Positions 1 to 6,263 are shown, counted from the first letter of the stretch. The stretch is DNA of 7,636 bases from an uncultured Ruminococcus sp. (GCA_900319195.1 ONNL01000196.1:1-7636), one strand, 5' to 3'. The notes: a model not told the origin generated them from the letters alone. A program made the numbers and translations.

Positions 1-400
1 CTGCGTCCTTTGTAGCCTGTCTCTGTGAGTCTGTGAAGTAAGCAGGAACTGTGATAACAGCCTCTGTTACAGGCTCACCGATGTAAGCCTCTGCGTCAGT
101 CTTGAGCTTCTGGAGTATCATAGCTGATATCTGCTGAGGAGTGAAATCCTTTCCGTCAATAGATACCTTATAATCAGAACCCATGTGTCTCTTGATAGAA
201 GAAACAGTTCTGTCGTGGTTTGTTATAGCCTGTCTTTTAGCGACCTGTCCGACGAGTCTCTCGCCGTTGTTTGTGAATGCAACAACAGACGGTGTAGTTC
301 TTGCACCCTCGCTGTTGGGGATAACTACTGCGTTGCCGCCTTCAACGACTGCTACGCATGAGTTTGTTGTACCAAGGTCAATACCGATTATTTTTCCCAT
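1..400 (-). CDS. dnaK: Chaperone protein DnaK (Hsp70), N-terminal part only
   Basis: Hsp70 chaperone: ATP-driven binding and release of unfolded polypeptides in the cytoplasm, working with GrpE and DnaJ. The first 133 codons are present; the gene leaves the window at position 1. The translation starts MGKIIGIDLGTTNSCVAV, the phosphate-1 loop of the Hsp70 ATPase. Lys70 (in IKRHMG) matches the catalytic lysine of the family, and AVITVPAYFTDSQRQATKDA (residues 114-133) is another hallmark block. Between Lys70 and the TPQQISAMIL block the protein is short, lacking the roughly 24-residue insert of Gram-negative DnaK, which points to a Gram-positive host. The ATG at 400-398 has an AGGAGG site (409-414 on the plus strand) 8 nt upstream. 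It follows grpE by 64 nt with no terminator, so it is read from the hrcA promoter, although an unseen internal promoter cannot be excluded. dnaJ probably follows outside the window. Confidence 0.98.
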   Translation of the reverse strand, partial: MGKIIGIDLGTTNSCVAVVEGGNAVVIPNSEGARTTPSVVAFTNNGERLVGQVAKRQAITNHDRTVSSIKRHMGSDYKVSIDGKDFTPQQISAMILQKLKTDAEAYIGEPVTEAVITVPAYFTDSQRQATKDA

Positions 401-464
401 GATGATTACCTCCTGAGTAAATCAAATATCTTCGTTAATGTAAATATATATGTCACAGCATATC

Positions 465-1046
465 CTATATAGCAACTGCCACCATTGCGGGACGTATGAG
501 CTTATCTCCGAGCTTATAGCCCTTCTGATATACCGCACATACGTGGTTGCTCTCATAGTCTGTGCTTTCCTGCTGGCTTATGGCGTTGTGCACCTTCGGG
601 TCGAATTCCGCCCCGAGCGATTCTACCTCCTCAACTCCGAGCTTTGTAAGAACGTCCTTGAGTTGATTGAATATCATCAGCATACCGTTTTTGTAATTTT
701 CGTCCGTGCACTCTGATTCTACCGAGCGCTCGAAGCTGTCCATCACAGGCAGTATGCCCTCAACGCACTTTGCAGTAGCATTGCCATAGGTCTCTATCTT
801 TTCCTTTGAGGTGCGCTTGCGGTAGTTGTCATACTCCGCGAAGAGTCTCACGTATTTCTCGTTTGCCTCTGCAAGAGCGTCCTCAAGGTCAGAATACTGT
901 GAGGCGGTGTCGTTGTATTCGCTTGCCGCCGCGTCGTCATCATCTGTCTCAGCTTCAGGATTCTCCGTCATTTCAATATCGGGAGCTTCCTCTTCGGCTT
1001 CGGCAGCATTCTCAGCCGCAGTGTCGATATCACGGTTTTCTTCCAT
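465..1046 (-). CDS. grpE: Nucleotide exchange factor GrpE
   Basis: GrpE is a homodimeric cytoplasmic co-chaperone that opens the DnaK nucleotide site to release ADP. Numbering from the start chosen here (193 aa): residues 1-50 are an acidic, probably disordered tail; about 52-90 is the predicted long dimerisation helix, including NYRKR; LPVMDSFERS (99-108) matches the family LLPVLDNLERA block; GAEFDPKVHNAISQQE (145-160) and GYKLGDKLIRPAMVAVA (176-192) form the C-terminal beta-domain signature. The length is normal. Two in-frame ATGs lie six bases apart (1052 and 1046). AAGGAG sits 2 nt before the first and 8 nt before the second, so I chose the second; starting at 1052 adds Met-Thr. The gene starts 15 nt after the hrcA stop and is clearly in the same operon. 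Confidence 0.97.
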   Translation of the reverse strand: MEENRDIDTAAENAAEAEEEAPDIEMTENPEAETDDDDAAASEYNDTASQYSDLEDALAEANEKYVRLFAEYDNYRKRTSKEKIETYGNATAKCVEGILPVMDSFERSVESECTDENYKNGMLMIFNQLKDVLTKLGVEEVESLGAEFDPKVHNAISQQESTDYESNHVCAVYQKGYKLGDKLIRPAMVAVAI

Positions 1047-1061
1047 CGTCATATCTCCTTT

Positions 1062-2111
1062 CTATGTCTCTTTATTGCCATCTGTATCGGGCAGCACAGT
1101 CTCGGCGGTGTCGTCCGACATAAGATAGGAAATTTTCTGTGTAAGATACTCCACATACGGAATTATCTTCTTGTAATCAACTCTCACAGGACCTATAACT
1201 CCGAGAGAGCCGACGTCCTTACCGTCCTTGCAGTATTTCGAGACGATGAGACTTGAGTTGCCGATAGCGAAAGTATCGTTCTTCGAGCCGAATTTCACCT
1301 GTATTCCGCTGAATGTATCTTCAAGCAGTGAGGTGAGTTCGCTTTTATGTTCAATGAATCTTACGACTTCCATTTTGTCAAGCTCGTCGAATGAGAGGAG
1401 GTTCTCACTTCCGCTCAGTGTGAGATGTTCCTGCATAAGATCTCCCGATAGCTCGCTTATTCCCTTTACAAGCGGGGAGAGCGAAACCATATAGGCGCTT
1501 ACCGCAGCGACCATCCTATCGAACATTTCCTCCGACAAGTCCTCTACGGAGACACCGTTGAGATTCTCTTCAATATAATGAGTGAAGAAGTCGAGCTGTT
1601 CGTGGTTGAGGTCGAATTCAAGTCTGCAAGCCTTGTTTTTAATGCTTCCGTTAGAGGTTATGAGAAGTATCACATAAACTCTGCGCCCCGTCGGTATGAC
1701 CTCTACCTTTGAGATGACCGAGAATTTCGGAGTATTGTTCGTGACAACAGCCGCGCAGTGAGTTATTTCTGTGAGAGCTGTTGCAGCGTTCTGTATCAGA
1801 AGCTCCTCGGGAGTGTCCCTGTCACCGAGCATACTGTCTATCCTTGCCTTTTCTTCATCACTGAGAGTAGGCAGATCCATAAGCTCGTCGATGTAAAGTC
1901 TGTAGCCGAGGAATGTGGGGATCCTTCCCGCAGATGTGTGAGGCTGTTCGAGATAGCCGAGCTGTTCAAGAGCAGCCATGTCATTTCTAATGGTAGCTGC
2001 TGAGACGTTGATGCCGCTGAGCTTTGAGATAGCCTTTGAACCGACAGGCTCGCCTGTTCTTATATATTCGTCAACCACAGCAGCAAGAATTTTCAGCTTT
2101 CTGTCGTTCAC
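1062..2111 (-). CDS. hrcA: Heat-inducible transcription repressor HrcA
   Basis: HrcA is the repressor of class I heat-shock genes. It binds CIRCE as a dimer, and in the family its folding depends on GroEL, which couples repression to chaperone load. In the 349-aa version chosen here, residues 1-75 form the winged helix-turn-helix: TGEPVGSKAI (19-28), then VSAATIRNDMAALEQLGYLE and HTSAGRIPT, ending GYRLYID. The middle is the GAF-like and dimerisation region, and the C-terminus has the family block SLGVIGPVRVDYKKIIPYVE. No ATG occurs near the N-terminus. GTG codons lie in frame at 2120 and 2111. The only ribosome binding site (AAAGG, 2123-2127) is 2 nt from the first and 11 nt from the second, and the second gives the family-like start MNDRKLKIL. 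Starting at 2120 would add three residues (352 aa). A perfect CIRCE just upstream indicates autoregulation. Confidence 0.97.
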   Translation of the reverse strand: MNDRKLKILAAVVDEYIRTGEPVGSKAISKLSGINVSAATIRNDMAALEQLGYLEQPHTSAGRIPTFLGYRLYIDELMDLPTLSDEEKARIDSMLGDRDTPEELLIQNAATALTEITHCAAVVTNNTPKFSVISKVEVIPTGRRVYVILLITSNGSIKNKACRLEFDLNHEQLDFFTHYIEENLNGVSVEDLSEEMFDRMVAAVSAYMVSLSPLVKGISELSGDLMQEHLTLSGSENLLSFDELDKMEVVRFIEHKSELTSLLEDTFSGIQVKFGSKNDTFAIGNSSLIVSKYCKDGKDVGSLGVIGPVRVDYKKIIPYVEYLTQKISYLMSDDTAETVLPDTDGNKET

Positions 2112-2134
2112 GATACACACAACCTTTCATCTTT

Positions 2135-2161
2135 TTAGCACTCTCTATCTCTGAGTGCTAA
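2135..2161 (-). promoter_or_regulatory. CIRCE operator (HrcA binding site)
   Basis: A perfect inverted repeat of TTAGCACTC and GAGTGCTAA is separated by 9 nt (2144-2152). This is exactly the CIRCE consensus. It lies between the promoter and hrcA and covers the expected transcription start, so HrcA bound here would block its own operon (hrcA-grpE-dnaK). The element is also transcribed and could fold in the 5' leader. Confidence 0.98.
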
Positions 2162-2165
2162 TTAT

Positions 2166-2194
2166 AATTTATCACTATTATGCCTCTTTGTCAA
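2166..2194 (-). promoter_or_regulatory. Sigma-A-type promoter of the hrcA-grpE-dnaK operon
   Basis: On the minus strand a perfect -35 TTGACA (2189-2194) is followed after 17 nt by TAAATT (2166-2171), a 4/6 match to TATAAT. GATAAA at 15 nt is an alternative -10. A better TATAAT at 2161-2166 lies 22 nt from the -35, which is too far. The expected start near 2159 falls at the edge of CIRCE. Confidence 0.75.
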
Positions 2195-2356
2195 GGGTTT
2201 TATGCATTTTCGGCACTTTCAACAAATTGTATAATTGATATGGTACTCAATTAGCAAACATTTTGGCAGATTTTACATCATAAATAACGTTCTATTGAAG
2301 GAACCACCTTTTGAGAAATGGTTTTCCTCAAACTCCATTCCTAAAACTTTCGCTTC
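2195..2356. other. Intergenic stretch without a convincing gene
   Basis: This AT-rich spacer lies between the hrcA promoter and the terminator of the next gene. The longest reading frame crossing it (70 codons, plus strand) has no recognisable content and runs through that terminator, so I do not call it. TTTGAG (2310-2315) and CTCAAA (2327-2332) could form a weak hairpin, and GGAACCA/TGGTTTTCC overlapping it could form a competing one. Neither has a T-tract. Confidence 0.6.
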
Positions 2357-2398
2357 AAGAAAAAATGTGGGAAGTATCCTCCTCAGAATACTTCCCAC
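2357..2398 (-). terminator. Rho-independent terminator of the zinc-ribbon membrane protein gene
   Basis: On the minus strand an 11-bp perfect stem (GTGGGAAGTAT with ATACTTCCCAC, 2388-2398 and 2367-2377) closes a 10-nt loop and is followed by ATTTTTTCTT. It lies about 60 nt past the stop codon at 2459. The plus strand has only T after the stem, not a T-tract, so it works for the minus strand. Confidence 0.92.
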
Positions 2399-2458
2399 TA
2401 TGGAACGTATAAACTTCTATACTATCATCTTGTTTATTTTACATTGACAGCTGAATGA

Positions 2459-4030
2459 TTAGATATTTTTAACAGCCTTCTCTTTTTTCTTTATATGTTT
2501 TTTTACTTTCTTAAGAATAAATCCGAGAAGAAGCTCACCTGCTGCTATGCAGAGTGTGATAACTGCGAACGGCATGAGTACATTTCCGCAGACATAGAAT
2601 GCTATCTCGCCTGTGAACACATAAGCCACTGAGCAGCCTGCAAGTACAGCAAGACCGACAAGGAGCATTATCACTCCGCTTATGTAGAGCGCGTTTCCGA
2701 TAAAGCCTGTAACATAGCGTCCGCGTCTGTCAACGGCTGCTATGATGAGTATGAACATGAGCAGTGCCAATGCAACGATAATGCCTATTGTGAGGTAGGA
2801 GAACGCATACTTGATGTTCTGGAGGTCGAAGCCTGCCTCGTCGTTCCACTTATCTACGGAGAGGTTCTCGTCGAAGTCGCTGTCGTTCAGGTTATCGGCA
2901 ATGTCGTCAAGTGCGGAGGAATCAAAGAAGTAATCGAACTCGTCCTCTGCTATCCTGTTGTTTGAATTGTCACCGAAGAAGTCCTGAGCGAAGTCCTCGG
3001 AGGTGATCGACGGGTCGTCGCCCTCGCCGCTGATTATGTAATCGACATAGCTGCTTACCTTATCGCCTGCATACTCAAGGATATTTGTCTGAGAGAGGTA
3101 CTTCTTGAACGAAGTCTTGTTTGCTGCCCAGTCACTTACCTTGCCGATGCCGCCCATTTTATATATGTTGTTTGAGAGCTCGTCGCCGTCGAATTCGGCG
3201 CTGAGAACGATGTTCTTGTCAAGCTCCTTTACGCGAGAGCCGAGAATCTCACCCGTTGCTCCGAATTTAAGCGCGATGAGGATACCCGACGTGATGAGGA
3301 ACAGTATCGAGAAGAAGGTGAGCAGTCCTGCACCGAAAAGTCTGCCTGCGCCGACCTTTGCGGGAGCGGTGTCCTGAACGGGAGCTTCTGCCTGTGCGCC
3401 GCTGAACTGCGGCTCCTGAACGGGCTCGGGCTGACTGTTGAATGCGAATCCATCGTCAGCAGGGTGAACAGGCGGTATAGGTGCGGTGTTTTCAAAAGGT
3501 ACTTCGGGCTCTGTGTTGCTGAAAAGCTCGCCGCTTTTTGAGGCGTCGGGATTTCTGAGCAGCGGCTCATTGTCCGCATCAAAGTCGGGCGTAACAGCAG
3601 GAGCGATGTCCGTCGGTGTCTCCGCAGGGGAGGGAGCTTCTTCCGTTATATCGGAGCTGCTGCCGAAATCAAAGTCGGGCGTAACAGCAGGAGCGATATC
3701 AGTCGGTATCTCCGCAGGGGCAGGAGCTTCCTCGGGTATATCCGTGCTGCTGTCAAAGTCGATTATGGGAGCGTCGGCAGGAGTGAAGTCCGTCGGTGTC
3801 TCCGTGATGTTATCCGTGGGAGCTTCCTCAGTGAAGGGCTCCGTTGAAAATGTGTCCGTGCTTTCTGCCGCCTCCTGAATCGGTTCCTCGGGGATGATCC
3901 CTTCAGCTTCGGTGGGAGCGGTTTCCTTTATAGTCTCTGTAACAGGCTGTGCATTGCTGAAGTCGAAGCCGCAGTGAATGCAGAATTTAGAGCCGTCCTC
4001 GACCTGCTTGCCGCATGATGTACAAAACAT
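2459..4030 (-). CDS. Zinc-ribbon membrane protein with four predicted transmembrane helices, function unknown
   Basis: I do not recognise a named family beyond the N-terminal zinc ribbon. What is seen in 523 aa: Cys3, Cys6, Cys17 and Cys20 form C-x2-C-x10-C-x2-C, a probable zinc-binding ribbon. Residues 25-225 are disordered and rich in Glu, Pro, Thr and Ala, with about 30-residue repeats. Hydrophobic helices lie at about 232-256, 408-432, 443-470 and 475-506. Residues 257-407 are a hydrophilic, strongly acidic segment. The tail is lysine-rich (KKVKKHIKKKEK). Positive charges at DRRGR (434-438) and in the tail, with the ribbon inside, fit a cytoplasmic N- and C-terminus and an outward-facing acidic domain (inference). 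The ATG at 4030-4028 has AGGAGG (4039-4044) 8 nt upstream. It has its own promoter and terminator, so it is a single-gene unit. A sensor, anchor or scaffold role is possible but unproven. Confidence 0.9.
   Translation of the reverse strand: MFCTSCGKQVEDGSKFCIHCGFDFSNAQPVTETIKETAPTEAEGIIPEEPIQEAAESTDTFSTEPFTEEAPTDNITETPTDFTPADAPIIDFDSSTDIPEEAPAPAEIPTDIAPAVTPDFDFGSSSDITEEAPSPAETPTDIAPAVTPDFDADNEPLLRNPDASKSGELFSNTEPEVPFENTAPIPPVHPADDGFAFNSQPEPVQEPQFSGAQAEAPVQDTAPAKVGAGRLFGAGLLTFFSILFLITSGILIALKFGATGEILGSRVKELDKNIVLSAEFDGDELSNNIYKMGGIGKVSDWAANKTSFKKYLSQTNILEYAGDKVSSYVDYIISGEGDDPSITSEDFAQDFFGDNSNNRIAEDEFDYFFDSSALDDIADNLNDSDFDENLSVDKWNDEAGFDLQNIKYAFSYLTIGIIVALALLMFILIIAAVDRRGRYVTGFIGNALYISGVIMLLVGLAVLAGCSVAYVFTGEIAFYVCGNVLMPFAVITLCIAAGELLLGFILKKVKKHIKKKEKAVKNI
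3575..3829 (-). repeat. Degenerate ~30-residue repeats in the disordered linker of the membrane protein
   Basis: Residues 68-152 contain three related units, each beginning EEAP. The last two (from 100 and from 130, period 30 aa or 90 bp) are nearly identical, sharing PTDIAPAVTPDFD. The first (from 68) is more diverged (PTDFTPADAPIIDFD). The units are Pro/Ala/Glu-rich and end in an acidic-aromatic DFD motif, suggesting a flexible spacer grown by in-frame duplication. Confidence 0.8.
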
Positions 4031-4094
4031 TATCCAGACCTCCTTAGTTTTTGATCCCGCAGTTTTCCGCGGAACATTCTATATCATATTTAAC

Positions 4095-4123
4095 ATTATA
4101 TACCATTATTACAAAGATGTCAA
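4095..4123 (-). promoter_or_regulatory. Consensus sigma-A-type promoter of the zinc-ribbon membrane protein gene
   Basis: On the minus strand TTGACA (4118-4123) and TATAAT (4095-4100) are both perfect and separated by exactly 17 nt. Initiation is expected near 4088, giving a leader of about 58 nt. The leader contains the perfect 10-bp palindrome TTCCGCGGAA (4065-4074), which might be an operator or just a small hairpin. Confidence 0.9.
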
Positions 4124-4148
4124 CCTGAATTTTCCACACGTATACAAC

Positions 4149-4178
4149 AAAAAGGACGCCCGATAGACACGGACGTCC
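4149..4178 (-). terminator. Rho-independent terminator downstream of mscL
   Basis: On the minus strand GGACGTCCG pairs with CGGGCGTCC (9 bp including one U-G pair) around a 7-nt loop, followed by TTTTTGTT. It lies 31 nt after the mscL stop and ends transcription before the promoter at 4118-4123. Confidence 0.9.
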
Positions 4179-4208
4179 AAATATTGACATAATAAGCTTT
4201 TAAGCGAC

Positions 4209-4622
4209 TTACTTTTTGTTGCTTTCTTTGAGAAGGTCTCTGATCTCTGTGAGGAGCTTCTCTTCCTTTGTAGGCTCAGCAGGCTTCTCTTCTTCCTTCT
4301 TCTTGCCGATTGACATAAGAGCATTTACGCCCTTCATAAGAAGGAAAATGCAGAATGCCATGATGATGAAGTTGATAACTGCTGTAAGAAAATGTCCCCA
4401 GTTAAGAGCCTGACCTGTGTCACCGAGCTTGATCCTTCCTGCTACCTCAGCACCGCCTATGCAGGCGATGAGCGGGTTGATGAAATCCTCGGTGAATGCT
4501 GTTACGATGTCAGAAAACGCAGCACCGATGATAACACCTATTGCAAGCTCCATTACATTGCCCTTGAGTGCAAAAGCCTTGAATTCTTCAAAAAACTTTT
4601 TGATAAATCCCTTTTTTTCCAT
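4209..4622 (-). CDS. mscL: Large-conductance mechanosensitive channel MscL
   Basis: MscL is a homopentameric inner-membrane pore that opens under membrane tension and releases solutes during hypo-osmotic shock. At 137 aa it has the usual length. Residues 1-15 form the amphipathic N-terminal helix (KKFFEEFKAFALK follows the family pattern). KGNVMELAIGVIIGAAFSDIV (20-40) is the signature at the start of TM1 (about 22-46). An outward loop spans about 50-76, TM2 about 77-97, and EEKLLTEIRDLLKES (120-134) matches the conserved cytoplasmic helical bundle. The linker before it is charged (KKKEEEKPAEPTKEE). The ATG at 4622-4620 has AAGGAG (4632-4637) 9 nt upstream. It lies 37 nt after the stop of the 483-residue zinc-ribbon gene, with no promoter or terminator visible between, so the two probably share a transcript. 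Confidence 0.98.
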   Translation of the reverse strand: MEKKGFIKKFFEEFKAFALKGNVMELAIGVIIGAAFSDIVTAFTEDFINPLIACIGGAEVAGRIKLGDTGQALNWGHFLTAVINFIIMAFCIFLLMKGVNALMSIGKKKEEEKPAEPTKEEKLLTEIRDLLKESNKK

Positions 4623-4659
4623 GTTTAACTTCTCCTTTGTACGTTATGTAGTTCTTTTA

Positions 4660-6111
4660 TCAAAGATCCGGAAGCCCGGGTATCTCTGCGGTGTTATTTC
4701 CCGATCTTACGGTCTTTCTTGCCTGCATATAGTCGGGAAGCTCTATTGCGTCTATTTCATCATTATATGAATTCTTTTTCTTGGGAAGTGCCTCAACAGC
4801 ATAGTCTGCTTCTGACATCATTGAGGTCTTATGCTCGCGGACGTATGCCTCGAGCTCACTCGGGTCTGCTGTACCTGCCGAGCCCATGAAGTCGGAGTGC
4901 TTTATCTTGCGGTTCTCAGCAAGGTCACTTGCGTTTACCTCTGCGGTAACGCCCATTATGTCCTGAGTCTTTTCGTGTACATTCTGTTCAAGCGTATCCG
5001 CATCAACGGTATCAGCCTGACGCATATAGAATTTATTGAACTTATCTACATCATTGTGAGCAAGCTTTGAAGCGTCAACGAGCGGAGTATCGCCCATATA
5101 ATCGACCTTCTTGTGCTCGAACCGCTTAAGCTGACCCATATCCGCACTTGCGGCGGAGATAGAGTCCATATTGTCGTTGTGCTTGCCGAAGAAGTCACTG
5201 CTTGCGTCGTTATCGTGGTGCTCGGTAGCCTTGCCGCCGTCGAAGAATGCCCAGAAATCATCAGGGACATCAACGCGCTCTTCCTTTTTCGGTTCCTCGG
5301 GAGCCGCCTGCGGCTGAGGAGGTGTACCGTAAGGTGTCTGCATCTGAGGCATACCCTGCGGATACATCATAGGCTGAGCCTGAGCGTAGATCGGAGTACC
5401 GTTCTGGTCGTAGCCGACTATCTGCGGCTGAGCGTACATCATGGGCTGAGCCTGAGCGAAAACCGGGGTACCGTTCTGGTCATAGCCGACTATCTGCGGC
5501 TGAGCGTACATCATGGGCTGAGCCTGAGCGTAGATCGGAGTACCGTTCTGGTCGTAGCCGATGATCTGCGGCTGCTGTGGAACCATGCCCTGCATCTGCG
5601 GCATTCCCTGCATACCCTGCGGCTGCTGCGGAGGCATACCCTGCATCTGCGGTATTCCCTGCATACCCTGCGGCTGCTGTGGAGCCATGCCCTGCATCTG
5701 CGGCATACCTTGCATAGCGGGCATACCGTATGGCATTCCCGGCATACCCTGCATATTCGGCTGCTGAGGCTGATTACCGCGCGGAACAGCTATACGGTCA
5801 GCGTCAAGCTTTGGTATGAACGGCTCATCGAAGCTGCTGAAATCAAATTCCTCGTCTGTATCATTGAGCTCATCGGCAGTGTAAAGGTCCGATGAAGTCC
5901 CTGTTGGTGCAGGGGTATCACTAATTTTGAATGTACCTCCGCCTATTTTAAATCCGCTCTTATCGTCCTCGGAGTAATCGTCCTCCGAATGATATCCGCC
6001 CATATCGACCTGTTCATAGTTGACCTTGGCGGGATCCTCAAGGTTACATCCACACTTCACGCAGAATTTAAATTTAGGCTGATTTTCGGTACCGCACTGT
6101 GGACATATCAT
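4660..6111 (-). CDS. Repeat-rich soluble zinc-ribbon protein, function unknown
   Basis: I do not recognise a named family. What is seen in 483 aa: Cys3, Cys6, Cys17 and Cys20 (C-x2-C-x10-C-x2-C, plus Cys22) make an N-terminal zinc ribbon; 35-110 is acidic and low-complexity; 118-183 is Met/Gln/Pro-rich with 17-residue repeats; about 181-252 holds three 24-residue repeats around GYDQNGTP; 252-285 is Pro/Gln-rich; VPDDFWAFFDGG is an aromatic-acidic patch; 310-447 holds about six degenerate 23-residue repeats; the tail ends EIPGLPDL. No signal peptide or membrane helix is seen, so it should be cytoplasmic. A TTG at 6120 is in frame, but the ATG at 6111 has AAAGGAG (6121-6127) 9 nt upstream and places the first Cys at position 3, as in the neighbouring zinc-ribbon protein. 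It is the first gene of an apparent operon with mscL. A scaffold or partner-binding role is inference. Confidence 0.92.
   Translation of the reverse strand: MICPQCGTENQPKFKFCVKCGCNLEDPAKVNYEQVDMGGYHSEDDYSEDDKSGFKIGGGTFKISDTPAPTGTSSDLYTADELNDTDEEFDFSSFDEPFIPKLDADRIAVPRGNQPQQPNMQGMPGMPYGMPAMQGMPQMQGMAPQQPQGMQGIPQMQGMPPQQPQGMQGMPQMQGMVPQQPQIIGYDQNGTPIYAQAQPMMYAQPQIVGYDQNGTPVFAQAQPMMYAQPQIVGYDQNGTPIYAQAQPMMYPQGMPQMQTPYGTPPQPQAAPEEPKKEERVDVPDDFWAFFDGGKATEHHDNDASSDFFGKHNDNMDSISAASADMGQLKRFEHKKVDYMGDTPLVDASKLAHNDVDKFNKFYMRQADTVDADTLEQNVHEKTQDIMGVTAEVNASDLAENRKIKHSDFMGSAGTADPSELEAYVREHKTSMMSEADYAVEALPKKKNSYNDEIDAIELPDYMQARKTVRSGNNTAEIPGLPDL
4771..5184 (-). repeat. About six degenerate 23-residue repeats (protein level)
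   Basis: Aligned by eye, units start at residues 310, 334, 358, 381, 404 and 427. The pattern is K-x-x-D-[YFI]-M-G-x4-[VA]-[DN]-A-[SD]-x-L-x6. Met at position 6 is present in all units. Position 12 is Val or Ala, 13 mostly Asp/Asn, 14 mostly Ala, 15 Ser/Asp and 17 Leu in four units. Examples of the core are YMGDTPLVDASKL, IMGVTAEVNASDL and FMGSAGTADPSEL. The first and last units are the weakest. The DNA is diverged, so this is an old repeat kept at protein level. Confidence 0.75.
5356..5571 (-). repeat. Three tandem 72-bp repeats inside the 483-residue protein gene
   Basis: Units are 5356-5427, 5428-5499 and 5500-5571. The latter two differ at about seven of 72 bases. Each encodes 24 residues of the form PQIVGYDQNGTPIYAQAQPM plus MYAQ. 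The period is a multiple of three, so gain or loss of a unit would keep the frame. There are no spacers between units, so this is not a CRISPR array. Confidence 0.95.
5563..5715 (-). repeat. Three tandem 51-bp repeats (Met/Gln/Pro-rich)
   Basis: Residues 133-183 are three 17-residue units of the form MQGMPQMQGMxPQQPQG, with x being Ala, Pro or Val. They abut and slightly overlap the 72-bp repeats. Looser MPGMPYGMPA copies precede them. Confidence 0.9.
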
Positions 6112-6228
6112 GAAAATCAACTCCTTTATAAGATAGTAACCCTATATATCACTATTTTTTTCATATTCCCTCTCTTTGAGACCTCAAGCAGCCGAAAGGT
6201 TAAAACGGCGCAGTTTCCCCAAAGCCTC
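6112..6228 (-). other. Leader of the zinc-ribbon/mscL operon, about 115 nt
   Basis: Between the predicted transcription start and the ATG. A GC-richer block near 6190-6213 can fold, pairing GCGCCG with CGGCTGC with one bulge. TAGTGA and TTACTA farther downstream can form a 6-bp stem (one G-U pair) just before the ribosome binding site. It does not match any riboswitch consensus I know, so any regulatory role is a guess. Confidence 0.35.
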
Positions 6229-6234
6229 ACTTTA

Positions 6235-6263
6235 ATTATAACATCATATTCGTTCTATTGCAA
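6235..6263 (-). promoter_or_regulatory. Extended -10 promoter of the zinc-ribbon/mscL operon
   Basis: On the minus strand TTGCAA (6258-6263, 4/6 match) is followed after 17 nt by a perfect TATAAT (6235-6240). That -10 is preceded by TG plus one base (TGTTATAAT), an extended -10. Initiation is expected near 6228. It is the only good promoter found for the operon, and mscL has none of its own that I can see. Confidence 0.8.

Noticed and set aside
2310..2332. Hairpin TTTGAG/CTCAAA in the spacer upstream of hrcA as a terminator
   Set aside because: The stem is only 6 bp and AT-rich, and there is no T-tract on either strand. The strong terminator at 2357-2398 already serves the upstream gene.
5356..5571. 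Evenly spaced repeats that might suggest a CRISPR array
   Set aside because: The units are directly contiguous with no unique spacers, lie inside an open coding frame and have a period divisible by three. No cas genes are present.
5113..5895. A 260-codon plus-strand open frame with His/Leu/Arg-rich repeats
   Set aside because: It is the mirror of the tandem repeats in the minus-strand zinc-ribbon gene. Its repetitive composition follows from those repeats, and it has no ribosome binding site that I can see.
6112..6228. c-di-AMP (ydaO) or c-di-GMP riboswitch before the zinc-ribbon/mscL operon
   Set aside because: The leader is too short for ydaO, and the conserved core sequences of these classes are not visible, so no named riboswitch is called.
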